From contig JAKMFG010000101.1 of NCBI GenBank assembly GCA_022425565.1, forward strand, positions 1 to 6,258: a stretch of DNA of 6,258 nucleotides, in the 5' to 3' direction. The position numbers were made by a program, and so were the translations under genes. A model generated the notes under the pieces. That model did no database searches and was not told the origin of the DNA. It worked only from the letters and a program-made list of their open reading frames with translations. The stretch is from Alphaproteobacteria bacterium (GTDB lineage Bacteria > Pseudomonadota > Alphaproteobacteria > Puniceispirillales > Puniceispirillaceae). Below, piece after piece: positions 6,030 to 6,258 of the stretch; within the stretch, counting starts at the first letter, position 1; each line of letters begins with the position of its first letter.

Positions 6030-6258
6030 GTGCCAGAAAAATATCAGCGGTATGGGCTTTGCGTTCATGCCCTTTGTGGCGGACTGCTGACAATGGCAGT
6101 GATGACGCTATCCCAGACGCTGCACGCTGATGACAGGCACGGGATCGACGGAACGCGCCGCGCCGCGCCGGTTGCTGAGATCGAGCCTCTTTCGCCGGCC
6201 TGGTATATCGAAACAATCCGGCGGCTGCTTCATGCCGGCCGCGCCCGTGGGTCGTACC
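6030..6258 (+). CDS. exported protein of unknown family, N-terminal part (runs off the right edge)
   Basis: An open frame follows a TGA at 6024 and stays open to the window end (76 codons). From the GTG start the protein would begin MPEKYQRYGLCVHALCGGLL. This reads as a signal peptide: basic N-region (Lys4, Arg7), a hydrophobic core of about residues 9-28, and a plausible signal peptidase I site after LHA (residue 33), followed by a charged, hydrophilic mature start (DDRHGIDGTRR). The part after this is a polar linker and then a likely helix, SPAWYIETIRRLLHAGRARG (55-74). I do not recognise the family. Support comes from the Shine-Dalgarno spacing and the signal-peptide pattern, and from the lack of an equally long plausible frame on either strand. 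If the gene instead starts at ATG 6093 the hydrophobic core is largely lost. It lies 138 bases after SCO on the same strand; a shared role is possible but not shown. Confidence 0.6.
   Translation, partial: MPEKYQRYGLCVHALCGGLLTMAVMTLSQTLHADDRHGIDGTRRAAPVAEIEPLSPAWYIETIRRLLHAGRARGSY

Noticed and set aside
5878..6090. Short plus-strand open frame overlapping the SCO stop and crossing the intergenic region
   Set aside because: It begins inside SCO without a ribosome binding site, has a mixed composition with no domain, and overlaps the better-supported GTG-start ORF in another frame.
6155..6171. Short GCGCC tandem run in the right-edge ORF
   Set aside because: Only about three units in GC-rich coding sequence; expected by composition.
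5977..6216. Minus-strand open frame of 79 codons at the right edge
   Set aside because: Arginine- and alanine-rich shadow sequence with no motif; the opposite strand carries a signal-peptide ORF with good start signals.

Overview
The window looks like ordinary chromosomal housekeeping DNA from an alphaproteobacterium. The evidence is GC-rich coding sequence with strong codon bias, alphaproteobacterial-looking proteins (PduO-type adenosyltransferase, twin-transmembrane HIG1-like protein, TlpA, SCO/SenC, YggT), and a gene order typical of that class: argH divergent from tlpA, and a small membrane protein - adenosyltransferase - etfB - etfA run. The order or genus cannot be fixed from this much sequence. 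There are no RNA genes, mobile elements, CRISPR arrays or long repeats, and no stretch above 300 bases lacks a gene.

Layout, left to right. The first 540 bases are the N-terminal 180 codons of argininosuccinate lyase (argH) on the minus strand, cut by the window edge. A divergent tlpA-like thioredoxin gene follows on the plus strand. It ends at a strong hairpin with T-tracts on both sides, which also serves the convergent operon. That operon occupies about 1234-5101 on the minus strand and reads, in transcription order, yggT - folD - small twin-TM protein - pduO-type cobalamin adenosyltransferase - etfB - etfA, with gaps of 41, 63, 66, 69 and 2 bases. A plausible sigma70-type promoter lies upstream of yggT. 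Divergent from yggT, on the plus strand, is a SCO1/SenC copper chaperone. The right edge holds the start of a secreted protein of unknown family, with a GTG start, a good ribosome binding site and a signal peptide.

Functionally, EtfAB collects electrons from flavin dehydrogenases of fatty-acid and amino-acid oxidation and passes them to the quinone pool. The adenosyltransferase makes the cofactor that methylmalonyl-CoA mutase uses in the related propionyl-CoA pathway. FolD supplies one-carbon units. TlpA and SCO are both periplasm-facing thiol proteins; in Bradyrhizobium, TlpA reduces ScoI and the CuA subunit CoxB, so these two flanking genes may act together in cytochrome oxidase assembly. 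I see no clearly novel system. The points most worth a second look are the unassigned secreted ORF with a palindrome at its 5' end, a perfect palindrome over the yggT promoter, and the absence of the 3-hydroxyacyl-CoA dehydrogenase gene often found after etfA.
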